Source: Acidimicrobiia bacterium (lineage in GTDB: Bacteria > Actinomycetota > Acidimicrobiia > IMCC26256 > JADLDD01). From it: a stretch of 64,000 nt of DNA. This document shows positions 1-8,785 of this stretch, piece after piece. The notes beneath the pieces are model-generated. The model saw only the letters and a program-made list of their open reading frames with translations, was not told where the DNA came from and did no database searches. The position numbers were made by a program, and so were the translations under genes. Within the stretch, counting starts at the first letter, position 1; every line of letters starts with the position of its first letter. Location of the stretch: contig JADLDD010000039.1 in NCBI GenBank assembly GCA_020846855.1, positions 1 through 64,000 of the forward strand. Direction: 5' to 3'.

Positions 1-1215
1 CCGCCGGTACCCGGCGCAGAGGTAGTTGAGGCCCGGCTCGCCGTCGGGGGTCGAGGTGAAGCGGTTCTTCGGGCACTCGCCGTGGCAGGCGAAGAGCACC
101 GGGCACTCGAGGCAGTAGCGGGGCAGGGAGTCGCGCTTGGCCGCGCCGAAGGCCCGCTGGGGCGGCGAGGCGAGCAGCTCGACCAGGTGGGTCTGGGTGA
201 TGTTGCCGAGCCGGTGCTCGGGATCCACGAAGTGGTCGCAGGAGTACATGTCGCCGTTGTGCTCGACGACCACCGCGTCTCCGCACGTCTCGGCGAAGAT
301 GCACAGGCCACCGGGGACGTCGAGCCACGAGGCCAGCGCGGCGTCGAACATCTGGACGAAGACCCGCCCCACGTCGTGGCGGAGCCACTCGTCGAAGACC
401 GCCACCAGGAACTCGCCCCACGCCTCCGGGTCGACGCTGCGGTCGGTGACCACGATGCCGGGCAGCGTTTCGCCGGCCCCTCGACCGAGGTGGGGGTCGG
501 CGCCGGCGGGTGCCGCGGGCGTGGCCGGGATGGTGGTCTCGACCACCGGGATGAACTGCACGAACTCGACGCCGAGGTCGTCGCGGAAGAAGCGGTAGAC
601 GTCGAGCGGGTGATGCTGGTTGGCGGCGTTGACGGTGCAGAGCACGTTGAGCTCCACACCGTGGCGCTTCAGGAGCTCCACGCCGCGCATCACGCGCTCG
701 AAGGTGGGCTCGCCCTTCTTGTCGACCCGGTAGCGGTCGTGGAGGTGGGCGGGGCCGTCGATGCTGATCCCCACGAGGAAGCCGTGGCGGGCGAACAGGT
801 CGCACCACTCGTCGGTGAGCAGGGTGCCGTTGGTCTGGATCGTGTGGTGTAGGCGCTGGGCCGGCCGGCGGTGCTCCTCGGCGAGGGCGAGGGCGCGGCG
901 GAAGAAGTCGACCCCCATCAGGGTGGGCTCCCCGCCCTGCCAGGCGATCGTGACGTCGGGGGCATCCTGCCCCTCGATCACCTGGCGGATGTAGGCCTCG
1001 AGGACGTCGTCGGGCATCCGGAAGCGGTCGCCGGGGTAGAGCGACTCCTTGGCGAGGAAGTAGCAGTACGAGCAGTTCAGGTTGCAGATCGGGCCGGCGG
1101 GCTTCGCCATCACGTGGAATGCCGGTGGCGCCGTGCGGGGCCTCGGGTCCGGGAGCGCCGGCGCGGCGCGGCCGGGTCGCACGGGAACGGTTGGCCCGGC
1201 GGCTGCTCGTTCCAT
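1..1215 (-). CDS. Anaerobic sulfatase maturase-type radical SAM/SPASM protein (3' end outside window)
   Basis: The protein is absent from the ORF track because its end lies beyond the window edge, but the minus frame is open for 405 codons. Residues 36-52 read MAKPAGPICNLNCSYCY, the CxxxCxxC cluster motif of radical SAM enzymes, preceded by FHV as in the AslB/AtsB family. WQGGEPTL and an ISIDGP motif follow. The visible C-terminal part is Cys-rich (CDHFVDPEH, CLECPVLFACHGECPKNRF) and matches the SPASM region that binds two auxiliary 4Fe-4S clusters. Members convert a Ser or Cys of a type I sulfatase to formylglycine. No type I sulfatase is in the window; the alkyl sulfatase at 41-43 kb is of the metallo-beta-lactamase type and needs no formylglycine. 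The ATG at 1215 is preceded by TACGGT at 9 nt, suggesting a leaderless start. The substrate is inferred from family only. Confidence 0.88.
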   Translation of the reverse strand, partial: MERAAAGPTVPVRPGRAAPALPDPRPRTAPPAFHVMAKPAGPICNLNCSYCYFLAKESLYPGDRFRMPDDVLEAYIRQVIEGQDAPDVTIAWQGGEPTLMGVDFFRRALALAEEHRRPAQRLHHTIQTNGTLLTDEWCDLFARHGFLVGISIDGPAHLHDRYRVDKKGEPTFERVMRGVELLKRHGVELNVLCTVNAANQHHPLDVYRFFRDDLGVEFVQFIPVVETTIPATPAAPAGADPHLGRGAGETLPGIVVTDRSVDPEAWGEFLVAVFDEWLRHDVGRVFVQMFDAALASWLDVPGGLCIFAETCGDAVVVEHNGDMYSCDHFVDPEHRLGNITQTHLVELLASPPQRAFGAAKRDSLPRYCLECPVLFACHGECPKNRFTSTPDGEPGLNYLCAGYRR

Positions 1216-1224
1216 GGGGCGCCG

Positions 1225-1230
1225 ACCGTA
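1225..1230 (-). promoter_or_regulatory. Putative leaderless -10 box (TACGGT) for the maturase gene
   Basis: TACGGT lies 9 nt before the ATG at 1215 and no Shine-Dalgarno is present. It matches the TAnnnT pattern seen before other genes in this window. Confidence 0.4.
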
Positions 1231-1415
1231 GCCCGCCCCGCCGGGACAGCGCCCCGGCGAGGCGGCGGGCCGGTATCGATGCCCGTCGCACACCGGTCCG
1301 GCGCCGGCCGACGGCCGCGCCGACTGGCTGGCGGACCGATGAGTCGGAGACGCCGTCGCCGTCTGATGCGTGGGCCGCCGGAACCGGCGCCCGACCGCGT
1401 CCCGGGAGGACTTCC

Positions 1416-1895
1416 ATGCCGCGGATCGTTCCCAACCTCTGGTTCGACACCCAGGCCCTCGAGGCGGCCCAGCACTACGTGGCGGTGTTCCCGAACTCGA
1501 GGATCACCGACGTGAGCCACTACTCGGACGACGGGCCGAGGCCCGCCGGCACGGTCCTGACCGTCGACCTCGAGCTCGACGGCCAGCGCTTCACGGCCAT
1601 CAACGGCGGGCCCGAGTACACCTTCAACGAAGCGATCTCGCTGCTGATCGAGTGCGCCGACCAGGCCGAGGTCGACCACTACTGGTCGGCGTTGACCGAG
1701 GGCGGCGAGGAGGTGCAGTGCGGGTGGCTCAAGGACCGGTACGGGCTCTCGTGGCAGGTGGTTCCCGCGGGTCTGGCCGCCCTGCTCACCGATCCCGACG
1801 AGGGCCGTCGCGGCCGGGCCATGAAGGCCATGTTCGGGATGAAGAAGCTCGACCTGGCCGCGCTGGAGGCCGCGGTCGACGCCAATACCATGTGA
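1416..1895 (+). CDS. PhnB-like VOC-superfamily protein
   Basis: This 159-residue protein begins MPRIVPNLWFDTQALEAAQHY and has the features of the PhnB / 3-demethylubiquinone methyltransferase-like branch of the vicinal oxygen chelate fold: an NxWFDTQ start, a central FTAINGGPEYTFNEA-like stretch, an ECADQAEVDHYW segment and GLSWQVVP near the end. Such proteins are small, cytoplasmic, usually dimeric, and of unknown substrate. The ATG at 1416 was chosen over the longer track ORF because GGGAGGA lies 5 nt upstream and the family starts here. The upstream extension in the track is low-complexity Arg/Pro sequence. It could be a metalloenzyme or a metal-free binding protein. Confidence 0.85.
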   Translation: MPRIVPNLWFDTQALEAAQHYVAVFPNSRITDVSHYSDDGPRPAGTVLTVDLELDGQRFTAINGGPEYTFNEAISLLIECADQAEVDHYWSALTEGGEEVQCGWLKDRYGLSWQVVPAGLAALLTDPDEGRRGRAMKAMFGMKKLDLAALEAAVDANTM

Positions 1896-1965
1896 GCATG
1901 TCCGTGGGCATGGTCGTCGCAGTAGGACGCGACGGCGGGGTGGGACGGTTCCAGGAGGCTTCCCG

Positions 1966-2439
1966 GTGAGCGGGTCGCTCGGTCCGCGCTCCGCCGGTCG
2001 GCACCGACTCCCACGGGTCCTGGCCCTGGTGGCCATGGTTTGGACGTTGGCCGTGTCGGTGTACTGGGCCCTCGCCCCCACCGTGACGCTGACGAGCGTG
2101 AGTGCCACCCCCGTACCCGCACCCGTGGCCGGCGGTACGGGCGAGGGGTGGAGTTCCACCAGACACGTGACCTTGGTCGAGGACTCGGGAGCGTCGATAC
2201 TCCTCGTCCTGGCGGTCCCGGTGGTGGTGGCGGCTCTGGGAGCCGCGCCCTGGAGCGAGCGCCGGTCCCGCGCCGCCCGCCTCTCGTCGGGAGCCGTCCT
2301 GGCCGCCGCGGCGCTCGTCGCGGTGGCCTCGCTCGGCCTTCCCTACCTGCCCGCGGCCGTGCTGCTCCTGGTGGCCGCCTTCAAGACGCCCCGCGTCCGC
2401 GACGTCGAGCACAACCCGTCACCCGCGTTGGGTCGCTAA
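1966..2439 (+). CDS. Small membrane protein of unknown function
   Basis: The 157-residue protein starts at GTG 1966 behind CCAGGAGG. It has one hydrophobic segment near residues 18-38, an extracytoplasmic loop of about 40 residues (TVTLTSVSATPVP...), then two or three further hydrophobic segments (SILLVLAVPVVVAAL; GAVLAAAALVAVASLGL; AAVLLLVAAF). No family is recognised. Its stop codon lies inside the first copy of the 43-bp palindromic repeat, so the repeat directly follows, and partly forms, the end of the gene. It may act as a transcription or mRNA end for this gene. Confidence is moderate that it is real, low on any role. Confidence 0.6.
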   Translation: MSGSLGPRSAGRHRLPRVLALVAMVWTLAVSVYWALAPTVTLTSVSATPVPAPVAGGTGEGWSSTRHVTLVEDSGASILLVLAVPVVVAALGAAPWSERRSRAARLSSGAVLAAAALVAVASLGLPYLPAAVLLLVAAFKTPRVRDVEHNPSPALGR

Positions 2440-2610
2440 CCGGCGCCATGCGAACGTTTGTGACCCAACGCTGGATGGAGGGGGAGGCCGAGGGGTTGGG
2501 TCGCTAACCGGCGCCATGCGAACGTTTGTGACCCAACGCTGGATGGAGAGGGAGGCAGAGGGGTTGGGTTGGGTCGCTAACCGGCGCCATGCGAACGTTT
2601 GTGACCCAAC
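2427..2610. repeat. Three tandem copies of a 43-bp imperfect palindrome (68-73 bp period)
   Basis: A 43-bp unit begins GTTGGGTC and ends GACCCAAC, giving a perfect 8-bp terminal inverted repeat. Copies lie at 2427-2469, 2495-2537 and 2568-2610 and are identical. The spacers (GCTGGATGGAG...GAGG) are also nearly conserved, so the real period is 68 bp for the first step and 73 bp for the second, where TTGGG is duplicated. Copy 1 overlaps the stop codon of the upstream gene. Function is unknown: a REP-like element, protein-binding array, or terminator hairpins are all possible. Confidence 0.9.
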
Positions 2611-2652
2611 GCTGGGAGAACGGGGTGGGGACGGGGCGCGGGGACAGCGGCC

Positions 2653-2688
2653 GTCGCCGGTGAGTCGCCGGTCGCCGGTGAGTCGTCG
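2653..2688. repeat. Two tandem 18-bp repeats
   Basis: GTCGCCGGTGAGTCGCCG is followed directly by a copy with one change (C to T at position 16). They sit between the palindromic array and the stop codon of the convergent nitronate monooxygenase gene. Confidence 0.75.
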
Positions 2689-2695
2689 GTGATCG

Positions 2696-3829
2696 TCAGT
2701 CGGTCTCGAGGAGGCCGTGGAGGCGTTCGACGGCGTCGACGAACTCCTCGACCATCTCCTGGACCACCCGGCGGGTCGGCCGGACGGTCGTCATGCTGCC
2801 CACCACCTGGCCCACGAAGTAGGTGACGAGCCGGTTGGCCCCGGTGCCCTCCTGGTCGGCGACCCGGAAGATGCGGTTCATCGCCGGGCCGATCAGCATC
2901 GGCTGCATCGGCATGGCCAGCGGGCCGGGGCCCTCCGGGCTCTCCCACTCGTCGGTCCACGCCGTGCGCAGCATCCGGGCCGGCTTGCCGGTCAGCGACC
3001 GGGAGCGCACCGTGTCGCCCGCGCCGGCGGCGAGGAACTTCCTCTGGATCGCCGGGGGCACCTCGGCCTCCTCGGTGGTGAGCCACACCGAGCCGCACCA
3101 CACGCCGTCGGCGCCCAGCGCCATGCCCGCCGCGAGCTGGCGGCCGCGCGCGATGCCGCCTGCCGCGAGCACCGGCCGCGGCGCGACGGCGTCGACCACG
3201 TCGGGGACGAGCACCATGGTGGCGATCTGGCCGGTGTGGCCGCCGGCCTCGGTGCCCTGGGCCACGATCAGGTCGGCCCCGGCGGCGGCGTGGCGCTCGG
3301 CGTGGTGCACGGTCCCCGCCAGCGCGGCGACGGGGATGCCGGCGCCGTGGGCCCGCTCGATGAAGTGGGCGGGCGGCGGCCCGAGGGCCGAGACCACCAG
3401 GCTCGGCGAGTGCGAGAAGCACACATCGAGGAGCGGCGCCATGCTCTTCGGGTCGACGCGCAGGCCGCCCATCCCCTGGCCGGGTTCGACGCCCTCGGGC
3501 GCGGGCGGGACGTCGTAGCGGGCGAGGAGCCCGTCGAGGAACCTGCGGTGCTCCTCGGGCACGAGCGCGGCGAGGCTCTCGCGGTCGAGGCCGCCCTCCT
3601 CGGCGCCGACGAAGCGCTCGGGGACGAGCAGGTCGACCCCGAACGGCTTGCCCTTCACCTGCTCCTCGATCCACGCGAGATCGACGTCGAGCTGCTCGGG
3701 GCTGTGGGCCACAGCTCCGAGCACCCCGCAGCCGCCGGCGTTGGTCACCGCGGCCACGACGTCGCGGCAGTGGGAGAAGGCGAAGATCGGGACGTCGATC
3801 CCGACCAGCTCGGTGGCCTTGGTGCGCAT
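2696..3829 (-). CDS. Nitronate monooxygenase-like flavoprotein
   Basis: The 377-residue protein has the FMN-binding TIM-barrel pattern of the NMO / 2-nitropropane dioxygenase / enoyl reductase-II-like family: an N-terminal PIFAFSHCRDVVAAVTNAGG, QGTEAGGHTG (FMN phosphate and active-site region), PVLAAGGIARGRQ and ALGADGVWCGSVWL. Family members oxidise propionate-3-nitronate or related nitronates with O2. This divergent subfamily, with a longer insert at residues 60-130, is common in actinobacteria with unproven substrate. The start at ATG 3829 was chosen from GGAGCGACAGC upstream and from the conserved N-terminus; the track ORF to 4765 is a read-through into antisense of the GH3 gene. The upstream GH3 gene is divergent, 93 bp away. 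Confidence 0.85.
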   Translation of the reverse strand: MRTKATELVGIDVPIFAFSHCRDVVAAVTNAGGCGVLGAVAHSPEQLDVDLAWIEEQVKGKPFGVDLLVPERFVGAEEGGLDRESLAALVPEEHRRFLDGLLARYDVPPAPEGVEPGQGMGGLRVDPKSMAPLLDVCFSHSPSLVVSALGPPPAHFIERAHGAGIPVAALAGTVHHAERHAAAGADLIVAQGTEAGGHTGQIATMVLVPDVVDAVAPRPVLAAGGIARGRQLAAGMALGADGVWCGSVWLTTEEAEVPPAIQRKFLAAGAGDTVRSRSLTGKPARMLRTAWTDEWESPEGPGPLAMPMQPMLIGPAMNRIFRVADQEGTGANRLVTYFVGQVVGSMTTVRPTRRVVQEMVEEFVDAVERLHGLLETD

Positions 3830-3922
3830 GCTGTCGCTCCGGTTCGGTCGCAGCGGCCGGCGCCGCCGTCCGCGCCGGAGCGTAGGGCAGCGGCCGGGGC
3901 GCCCGTCAGCTAGGAAGTGGGC

Positions 3923-6187
3923 ATGAGCGGACCCACTCCCTTCGATCGGGCCGCCGCCGCGGTGGCCGGCGGTGCCGACCCGGTCGCCGAGGCCCGCGGC
4001 CTCGTCGGCCTCATGACCCCGGCCGAGCGGCGCTGGTGCCTCGACGGCGACCAGCCCTGCTGGGCGGGCCTGGCGGCCATGGCGCGGGGCGACTACCACC
4101 GGCGCTCGTTCCTGGCCGCACGAGTCGAGCGCCTCGGTATCCCGGGCTTCGCCTTCACCGACGGTCCCCGCGGCCTGACGACCGGGCCGGCCACCGCGTT
4201 CCCGGTGAGCATGGCCCGCGGCGCCACCTGGGACGTGGAGCTCGAGGAGAGGATCGGAGAGGCGATCGGGACCGAATTGCGGGCCGTGGACGCCAACCTC
4301 TTCGGCGGCGTCTGCGTCAACGTGCTCCGGCATCCGGCCTGGGGGAGGGCCCAGGAGACCTACGGCGAGGACCCGTTCCTCGTGGGCGAGATGGGCGCCG
4401 CCCTCGCCCGCGGGGTGCAGCGCCACGCCATGGCCTGCGTGAAGCACTTCGCCGTCAATTCGATGGAGAACGCCCGCTTCACCGTCGACGTCACCGTCGA
4501 CGAGGTGGCGCTCCACGAGGTGTTCCTGCCGCACTTCCGCCGGGTGGTGGAGGAGGGCGTCGCCTGCGTGATGACCGCCTACAACTCGATGAACGGGGAG
4601 TGGTGCGGCCAGAACCGGGAGCTGATCACCGGGATCCTGCGCGACGAGTGGGGCTTCGAGGGCATCGTCATCTCCGACTGGATCTTCGGGCTGCGCGACG
4701 CGGCGAAGTCGGTGCTCGCCGGCCTCGACGTGGAGATGCCGTTCCCGATGGTGCGGGCCCAGCACCTCGACGCCGCGCTGGCCGACGGCACGGTGACCGA
4801 GGACGACGTCGCCACCATCGCCACGCGCGTGGTGGCCACGATGCTGCGCTGGTGGTCGGTCGTCTCCCGTCCGGGGCCCCCGATCGACGTGCTGGCGTCA
4901 CCCGAGCACCGGGCCCTGGCCCGGGAGGCGGCGGCCGCGTCGATCGTGCTGCTGCGCAACGAGCCGGTCGACGGCGGCCCGGCGCTGCCCCTCGACCCCG
5001 CCGGGCTGAGCCGGCTGGCGGTGGTGGGGCGCCTGGCGGCGGTCCGCAACCTGGGCGACGGCGGGTCCAGCGACGTGTGGGCCCCCTCGGCGGCGACGCC
5101 GCTCGACGGCCTGCGGGCGGCGCTGGGGGCCGACCGCCGCGAGGGCCCTGGCGCCGGCGCCGCGGTGGAGGTCGTCCACGACGACGGCGCCGACCCGGCG
5201 TCGGCCGCGGCCGTCGCGGCCTCGGCCGACGCGGCGGTGGTGGTGGTCGGGTACACCAAGGACGACGAGGGCGAGTTCATCGGCGCCACGTCGAAGGAGC
5301 TGACGGCGCTCCTCCCCGGCCCCGACGACCCCGAGCTGGCGGCGGAGTTCGAGGCCCGCCTGGCGGCCGAGGGGGACCGGGGTTGGGAGAACCCCAACCC
5401 GGCCGCCGAGGCCGGGGGCTTCGCCACCGGCGGCGACCGGACGTCCCTGCGACTGCACCCGGCCGACGAGGACCTGATCGCCGCGGTCGCCGCGGCGTGC
5501 CCCCGGACGGTCGTGGTGGTGATGGCGGGGAGCGCCGTGCTCGTCGAGCCGTGGTTCTCGTCGGTCCCGGCCATCGCGGCCACCTGGTACCCGGGGATGG
5601 AGGGCGGCCACGCGCTCGCCGACGTGCTCCTCGGCCGGGGCGAGCCGGTCGGCCGCCTGCCTTTCACGGTCCCCACCGACGAGGCCCACCTGCCGCCGTT
5701 CGACCGCGACGCGGAAGAAGTCGTGTACGACTCGTGGCACGGCTACTGGCGCCTGGCCCGCGACGGGCATGCGGCCCGGTACCCGTTCGGTTTCGGGCTG
5801 TCCTACACCGACCTCTCGATCGACGGCGCCACCGCCGCGATCGAGGCGCCCGGGGGCTCCCAGGTGCCCGCGGACGGCGGCGACCCGGCGGCCGGGCACC
5901 TCGTGGTGGCGGCGACGGTGTCGAACCGCGGCGCCCGGGCCGGCGTGGAGGTGGTCCAGGTGTACGCGGCGGCCGAGGGCTCACCGCCGCGCCTGGCCGG
6001 CTTCGCCCGGGTGCCGCTCCGGCCCGACGAGAGCTCGACGGCCGAGGTGCGGGTTCCATTGGGCCGCCTGGCCCGGCGCGACCCGTCGGCCCACCGCTGG
6101 GTCCCGGCCGCGGGGCCGCACCTCGTGGTGGTGGCCCGCCACGCCCAGGACCCCGACGCCCACGAGTTCCACGTCGATCTCGGCTGA
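3923..6187 (+). CDS. Glycoside hydrolase family 3 beta-glucosidase
   Basis: The 754-residue protein shows the GH3 order: an N-terminal barrel with GFAFTDGPRGL, NVLRHPAWGRAQETYGEDP, VKHFAVNSMENAR and GIVISDW (the Asp, about residue 252, is the expected nucleophile), then the alpha/beta sandwich with VVVVGYTKDDEGEF and AIAATWYPGMEGGHALADVL, and a C-terminal fibronectin-III-like domain (YPFGFGLSYTDLSI onward). It would release glucose or another sugar from the non-reducing end of beta-glycosides. There is no signal peptide, so action is probably in the cytoplasm on imported sugars. ATG 3923 follows AGGAA at 6 nt; the GTG at 3917 is too close to that site. No sugar transporter or LacI regulator is adjacent. 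Confidence 0.93.
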   Translation: MSGPTPFDRAAAAVAGGADPVAEARGLVGLMTPAERRWCLDGDQPCWAGLAAMARGDYHRRSFLAARVERLGIPGFAFTDGPRGLTTGPATAFPVSMARGATWDVELEERIGEAIGTELRAVDANLFGGVCVNVLRHPAWGRAQETYGEDPFLVGEMGAALARGVQRHAMACVKHFAVNSMENARFTVDVTVDEVALHEVFLPHFRRVVEEGVACVMTAYNSMNGEWCGQNRELITGILRDEWGFEGIVISDWIFGLRDAAKSVLAGLDVEMPFPMVRAQHLDAALADGTVTEDDVATIATRVVATMLRWWSVVSRPGPPIDVLASPEHRALAREAAAASIVLLRNEPVDGGPALPLDPAGLSRLAVVGRLAAVRNLGDGGSSDVWAPSAATPLDGLRAALGADRREGPGAGAAVEVVHDDGADPASAAAVAASADAAVVVVGYTKDDEGEFIGATSKELTALLPGPDDPELAAEFEARLAAEGDRGWENPNPAAEAGGFATGGDRTSLRLHPADEDLIAAVAAACPRTVVVVMAGSAVLVEPWFSSVPAIAATWYPGMEGGHALADVLLGRGEPVGRLPFTVPTDEAHLPPFDRDAEEVVYDSWHGYWRLARDGHAARYPFGFGLSYTDLSIDGATAAIEAPGGSQVPADGGDPAAGHLVVAATVSNRGARAGVEVVQVYAAAEGSPPRLAGFARVPLRPDESSTAEVRVPLGRLARRDPSAHRWVPAAGPHLVVVARHAQDPDAHEFHVDLG

Positions 6188-6259
6188 CCACGATCCACCG
6201 TCGGACGCGGCCCGCGGGACGGGCCCGGTCGATGCGTCGGACCCGCCCCGCGGCTCCGC

Positions 6260-6649
6260 CTAGCCGGTCAGCCTGGCGAGCCGCCCGGCCATGTGGGCCA
6301 TCACCTCCTGGTGGTCGACCTGCGGGCTGAAGAGGACCATCTCCGTGTCCTCGTCGGCGCGCACCGTGTGGCCGGCCGGCCAGTGGACCAGGTCTCCCGC
6401 CCGGCACGCCTCCTGCTCCCCACCGGTGTAGGTCACGGTCACGCGGCCGCTGATGACGTAGCCCCAGTGTGGGGCCTGGCAGCCGTCGTCGGGCAGTCCT
6501 TCCAGGAGCGGGGAGATGTCGACCCCTGCCTCGAGCCGGTAGTGCTCCGCGGCCAGCGTGGCCGCGACGGTACCGAAGTCGGGTCGATGGCGGGCCGTCG
6601 CCCCCGGGGCGTCCATCACCACCGGGATGTCGTCGCTGCGCGTCCTCAT
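6260..6649 (-). CDS. Cupin-domain protein
   Basis: The 129-residue protein is a single cupin barrel, with HWGYVISGRVTVTYTGGEQE (motif 1) and GDLVHWPAGHTVRADEDTEMVLFSP (motif 2). The His pair (HWG and GHTV) could bind a metal. The N-terminal half is about 50 residues of less conserved sequence. AGGAGG lies 7 nt before the ATG at 6649. It is divergent from the TPR protein gene and convergent with GH3. Similar cupins occur next to regulatory TPR/ATPase proteins in actinobacteria, but the ligand is unknown. Confidence 0.85.
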   Translation of the reverse strand: MRTRSDDIPVVMDAPGATARHRPDFGTVAATLAAEHYRLEAGVDISPLLEGLPDDGCQAPHWGYVISGRVTVTYTGGEQEACRAGDLVHWPAGHTVRADEDTEMVLFSPQVDHQEVMAHMAGRLARLTG

Positions 6650-6706
6650 GTCGTCGCCTCCTGTCGCTCGGCGCCGGCGGGTACCGGCGCTCGTGCACCC
6701 ATAGGC

Positions 6707-6735
6707 GTGACAGGCCATTGTTACGTCGTGACAGG
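6707..6735. promoter_or_regulatory. Direct repeat GTGACAGG x2, exactly 21 bp apart
   Basis: GTGACAGG at 6707-6714 and 6728-6735 are spaced two helical turns apart in the short gap between the divergent cupin and TPR genes. Each also contains a possible GTG start. It may be an operator, but it is partly coding, so chance cannot be excluded. Confidence 0.35.
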
Positions 6736-8725
6736 CGCGCTCGCCGCGGCGAGAGCCGCGATCGAGGCGGGGGATCCGGCCGGCGCGCTGGACGCCCTCG
6801 AAGGCCTCGACCCGTCGGAGGCGGTGCTGGCCCTCCGGGCCGACGCCGCGTACCGGGCCGGTCGGTTCGAGGCCTCGCTCGGGGCTCGCGAGGCCCTCTA
6901 CTCGCTGCAGCTCGGCGAGGGTCGGACGTCGGACGCCGCCCTCACGGCGGCGACCGTCGCCATGCACCTCCTCGTCGACACCGGGCTGATGGCCGCCGTC
7001 CGCGGCTGGGTGGCGAAGGCCGAACGGGTCCTCGACCTCGACGGCGACGGCGGCGCCGAGGCGGCGGCGCTGATCGCGGCCGTTCGCACCTACGAGCGGT
7101 TCCTCTCCGGCGACGCCCCCGCCGCCGGACGCCACGCCCGGGAGGCCGTCGCGCTCGGTACGTCGCTCGGCTTTCATCCCGCCGTGGTGATGGGACGTGT
7201 CGCGACCGCGCGCCTCTTGACGATGGACGGCCGCGTCGACGAGGGCGTAGCCCTGCTCGACGAGGTGGCCGCCGACCTGATGAGCGGGAGCCACGATCCG
7301 TTCCTCACGGGGAACATGTACTGCGAGCTCGTGTGCGCCGCGCAGGCGCTCCTGCTGGTGGATCGGGCCCGGGAGTGGACCGACGTCATGGAGCGGTGGC
7401 GGCGCGGGGTCGCGTACGGAGGCGCGCGCGGCCGCTGTCGGGTCCACCGGGCCGAGATGCTCCGGATCGCCGGCCCGGCGGCCGCGGCCGAGGAGGAGGC
7501 TCTCGCCGCCTGCGCCGACCTGCGGCCCTGGATGCGGCGCGAGCTGGGCTGGCCGCTCGCCGAGCTCGGCAACATCCGGCTGCGCCGGGGCGACCTCGTC
7601 GGGGCCGAGGAGGCGTTCCTGAGTGCCCACGCCCGCGCGTGGTCGGCACAGCCGGGTCTGGCCCTGCTGCGCATGGAGCAGGGGGAACTCGCGGCCGCCG
7701 CGGAGCTCGTCGCCGCGGAGATCGAATCGCCCATGGTGCTCCCCTGGAAGGAGCGGCCGCCGATCGCCGGCCTCCAGCTGGTGCCGTTGCTGGAGGCCCA
7801 GGCCGAGATCGCCTTCGCGGCGGGCGACGCGGTGGTCGCGGCGGCCGCCGCCGGCCGGTTGGGGTCGATCGCCGGCCGGCACGCGACGCCCGGTGTCCGG
7901 GCCGCGGCCGACCTGGCAGCGGCCCGGGCCGCGGTCCTCGCCGGCGATCCGGCGGGTGCCACCGCCGCGGCCGGGGCGGCTCTGGCGGGGTGGGTCGACC
8001 TCGACGCGCCCTACGACGCGGCGGCGGCACGCGTGGTGCTCGGGCACGCCTGGAGGCTCGCGGGCAACCGGGAGGCGGCGTCTCTCGAGTGGCGCGCGGC
8101 CCGGGCCGCCTTCGCGGTCTACGGGGCCCCGCGCCGGCAGGCCGAGGCCGAGTCCCTGCTGGAGGGGGTGGCGTCCCGTCCCCGAACCCCGGTCGCCGCC
8201 CTCGCCCGGGTGGGCGACGGCTGGCGGATCGGGTTCGGCGATCGCGAGGTGGCGATGGCCGACCTCAAGGGCCTACGGCTCCTGGGCCGGCTGCTGTCGG
8301 CCCCCGGGAAGGAGTTCCGCGCGCTCGATCTCGCCGGCGCGGGGACGGTCGAGGCGGGGATCCCCGCCCTCGACGACGAGGCCAAGGCCGCCTACCGCCG
8401 GCGGCTGGCCGAGGTCGACCAGGACATCGCCGCCGCCGAGGCCGACCACGACCTGGGGCGGGCCGCGCGGGCGAAGCACGACCGGGAGTACCTGGTCCGG
8501 GAGCTCGGTCGGGCCGTGGGCCTCCACGGGCGAACGCGCCGGGTGGGCGGAACCGAGGAGAGGGCCCGTACGAGCGTGACCCGGACCCTGCGCTACGCGA
8601 TCGCCCGCATCGCCGACGGGCTGCCCGACCTCGGCGAGCACCTCGGCCGCTCGGTGTGCACGGGCGTGTACTGCAGCTACCGGCCCGATCCGCTGAGTCC
8701 CGTGACCTGGCACCTCGACGTCTGA
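6707..8725 (+). CDS. TPR-rich protein with actinobacterial regulator-type C-terminal domain
   Basis: The 672-residue protein is almost all alpha-helical, Ala-rich repeats that fit TPR or MalT-like solenoid folds (residues 1-470). It ends in a block of about 180 residues with VADLKGLRLLGRLL-type sequence, an acidic/basic coiled stretch (AAYRRRLAEVDQDIAAAEADHD) and a terminal GVYCSYRPDPLSPVTWHLDV. That end block is known from the C-termini of large actinobacterial AAA/LuxR- or cyclase-type regulators, here without any ATPase or HTH domain. The role is unknown; protein interaction is likely. Two GTG starts, 6707 and 6728, are in frame and each lies in a copy of GTGACAGG; neither has a good ribosome-binding site. 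Upstream is the divergent cupin gene. Confidence 0.7.
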   Translation: MTGHCYVVTGALAAARAAIEAGDPAGALDALEGLDPSEAVLALRADAAYRAGRFEASLGAREALYSLQLGEGRTSDAALTAATVAMHLLVDTGLMAAVRGWVAKAERVLDLDGDGGAEAAALIAAVRTYERFLSGDAPAAGRHAREAVALGTSLGFHPAVVMGRVATARLLTMDGRVDEGVALLDEVAADLMSGSHDPFLTGNMYCELVCAAQALLLVDRAREWTDVMERWRRGVAYGGARGRCRVHRAEMLRIAGPAAAAEEEALAACADLRPWMRRELGWPLAELGNIRLRRGDLVGAEEAFLSAHARAWSAQPGLALLRMEQGELAAAAELVAAEIESPMVLPWKERPPIAGLQLVPLLEAQAEIAFAAGDAVVAAAAAGRLGSIAGRHATPGVRAAADLAAARAAVLAGDPAGATAAAGAALAGWVDLDAPYDAAAARVVLGHAWRLAGNREAASLEWRAARAAFAVYGAPRRQAEAESLLEGVASRPRTPVAALARVGDGWRIGFGDREVAMADLKGLRLLGRLLSAPGKEFRALDLAGAGTVEAGIPALDDEAKAAYRRRLAEVDQDIAAAEADHDLGRAARAKHDREYLVRELGRAVGLHGRTRRVGGTEERARTSVTRTLRYAIARIADGLPDLGEHLGRSVCTGVYCSYRPDPLSPVTWHLDV

Positions 8726-8785
8726 CGCGGACTCCCGACGTCGACGCGACGCTCAGGCGGCGGCCGCGGCGGGACCCGTCGGGGG

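Noticed and set aside
2427-2610. CRISPR array of three repeats
   Set aside because: The intervals between units are themselves nearly identical, so they are not spacers, and there are no cas genes.
2696-4765. A 689-residue nitronate monooxygenase fusion
   Set aside because: The N-terminal 312 residues are antisense of the GH3 gene; the enzyme starts at 3829 with a good ribosome-binding site.
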